NCBI GenBank assembly: GCA_000231825.2
Contig: JH720349.1
Location: 1-64,000 of the forward strand
Direction of reading: 5' to 3'
Origin: Tetrahymena elliotti 4EA
Lineage: Eukaryota; Ciliophora; Oligohymenophorea; Hymenostomatida; Tetrahymenidae
Length of the DNA: 64,000 bases
Shown here piece by piece: positions 62,501 to 64,000 of this stretch. The notes beneath the pieces are model-generated. The model worked only from the letters and a program-made list of their open reading frames with translations, was not told where the DNA came from and searched no databases. The translations under genes and the position numbers were made by a program. Position 1 is the first letter of the stretch, and every line of letters begins with the position of its first letter.

Positions 62501-64000
62501 CAAATAATCTAAGAAATTCTATGCCAAAAATGCCATAAGTTTTACCTTTAACAGCTTCTTAATTGCATCCTTAGAGCAAGTCTAAAGATTTCCGTTTTAT
62601 GACTGAAGAAGGAACACCTTAACAAAGCTAAAACAATAATGGATCTAATCAAAATTAAAATCAAACTGATAGTTTCATGCTTCAAATTACTTAATCAGCG
62701 TAATCAATTCTTTTTTTTAATTTATAATAATTATTTTTGTATAAACAGCTACCTAAACAAAGACCAATAAAACATGAAAAAAGAATAAAAAGATTACACA
62801 GCTCAAATAAGAGATATGTATTAATCTGATAGAATATAAGTTATTACATTTGATAAAAAATAATAAAGAAATAAAAACCAAGATGATTCCAAGAACACTT
62901 CATTAAAAGGAAGAAGAAATTCACTTAATTAACTTTAGGGTCAGAAGCTTATTACTTAATCAAATTAAACAACCAATAATAATTATCCTTTAAATACATT
63001 AGTTAATTAATCTAATGTTTATCAAGGATTTAAAAAAAGTGAAAGTCAAGCAGCTTTCTAAAATAGTACATACAGAGAACAATTTAAATAAAAATTAGAA
63101 TTGAAATCGATTAATATGAATTAGGGGTATAATTTATCACTTTATATACAAAACAACATGAGGTAATTAGTAAATTAAAGTAGCTAATCTCCGAAAGGTA
63201 ATAGAAAAGGCGGAGAAAACATGGATTCTGTAGGCGAATCGCAATGCAATAGCCCTAAAGAAGCAAGATCTGAAAAATTACGTTAAAATATAAGTTATTC
63301 TTCAATAAATAAAAGTAAAGCTAATTCTGATTTAAACTCACCTGAAGTGAAGTCAAACAATCAAAAAATGTTAGATTCAAAAAAATTAAAAGTGATTAAA
63401 GTGCATCCTAAAACTAACCAATAAAGTCCTACATATAAACCTTAAAAACTAGTCACATAGTAATACAATCCTGAATTAGAAGTATTAGATTTCAAGTCAA
63501 ATATAAATGACATGTATTATAAAAAATCTATCAAGCCCTCTCCTTCAAGAAACTAGAACTTGTGGTCACCAGAAAGTTAAGGTAAACAAATATCATAGCT
63601 AGATACTTAAGTGAGCCATCTTTAATCAACTAAAACTAACCCAGATACAGATAATAGCAATATAATTGATAATTCAAAGTAAAAAAAGAATGTACAAGTT
63701 AGTGAATTTTACAAAGATCTTAGTTCACCTCTATTTGTATAATTGGGTAATGGCCATGCTCAAGTAAAAATAATTATATTTAAATGACATAGAAATATTT
63801 TAATTAAAAATAAATTAGGTAAGTCTACCCTCTAACATCACTTAGTCAGCAAAAAATGATAGATATAAGTAAAATATAAATGCTTAATTTCTTTTATTTA
63901 ATGCTTTGATTAAAATAAAAGGAATATTAAAGATGAGATAGAAAAGATATCATCAACAAATACCTCAGCTCTAAGAAGAGAATAAGTTCAACTACAGAAT
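59545..64000 (+). CDS. Asn/Gln/Ser-rich low-complexity protein, partial at window end
   Basis: Seven exons can be joined in phase (59545-59607, 59730-59821, 59896-60050, 60455-62699, 62749-63763, 63819-63868, 63922-64000) and the frame is still open at the window edge, giving over 1,200 residues. It starts MKQNLAIAPSGN. An early segment is coiled-coil-like (MQEQQKQQRWDKLQKKNQDQ). The bulk is Asn, Gln, Ser and Lys-rich with short basic patches such as YKKRMSLREQTKRKKQ. No catalytic or folded domain is recognised in the part seen. The 404-nt intron (60051-60454) is also open in a second frame, so the exon choice there is provisional. It is likely a disordered scaffold or cytoskeletal protein; this is a guess from composition only. 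Confidence 0.75.

Noticed and set aside
1..64000. Macronuclear telomere (GGGGTT/CCCCAA) or the 15-bp chromosome breakage sequence
   Set aside because: I looked for both while reading and saw neither, so the window appears internal to a chromosome.

Overview
The window reads as macronuclear DNA of a ciliate, almost certainly Tetrahymena (T. thermophila or a close relative). Two observations support this. First, long protein-like frames run through many in-frame TAA and TAG codons and end only at TGA, so TAA and TAG must be read as Gln. Second, a secretory protein of the Tetrahymena granule-lattice (GRL) type is present at 3.7-5.3 kb. The DNA is very AT-rich, with even poorer intergenic DNA and introns, mostly 34-130 nt with GT...AG ends. 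Reading the window with the standard code breaks every real gene into short fragments, so all gene models here were built by hand with the ciliate code. No telomere repeat, rRNA, complete tRNA, CRISPR array or transposon was seen.

Layout from left to right: a Kelch/double-BTB protein (+, 168-3014); a granule-lattice protein (-, 3748-5346); a cAMP-dependent protein kinase regulatory subunit (-, 7109-9348); a TBC-domain Rab-GAP with a long Gln/Asn-rich N-terminus (-, 10060-13929); a flavin amine oxidase (+, 15869-17215); a multi-pass membrane protein (+, 18525-19397); a small uncertain gene (-, 19694-20164); a large protein with cyclic-nucleotide-binding-like domains (+, 21823-26352); a C2-domain protein with a duplicated C-terminal module (-, 26933-29931); a giant VPS13 lipid-transfer protein (+, 30733-43876); an FCP1/NIF-type HAD phosphatase (+, 46813-49741); an AlaX-type alanyl-tRNA editing protein (-, 50367-51375); a NRF-6-like membrane acyltransferase (+, 52297-54432); the CAF1 deadenylase of the CCR4-NOT complex (+, 55575-58101); and a low-complexity Asn/Gln/Ser-rich protein running off the right edge (+, 59545->64000).

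The genes are individual eukaryotic transcription units, not operons. Several concern membranes and traffic (GRL cargo, TBC Rab-GAP, C2 protein, VPS13, acyltransferase), and two concern cyclic-nucleotide signalling (the PKA regulatory subunit and the cNMP-like protein). No evidence shows that neighbours act as one pathway. The best leads for follow-up are: the unusually long first intron of CAF1 with an antisense 160-codon frame; a G-run tract just upstream of that gene; the tandem duplication in the C2 protein; a PH domain and a His/Lys-rich insert in VPS13; and a pseudosubstrate site in the PKA regulatory subunit that lacks the usual P-3 arginine. I did not find a clear new multi-gene system.
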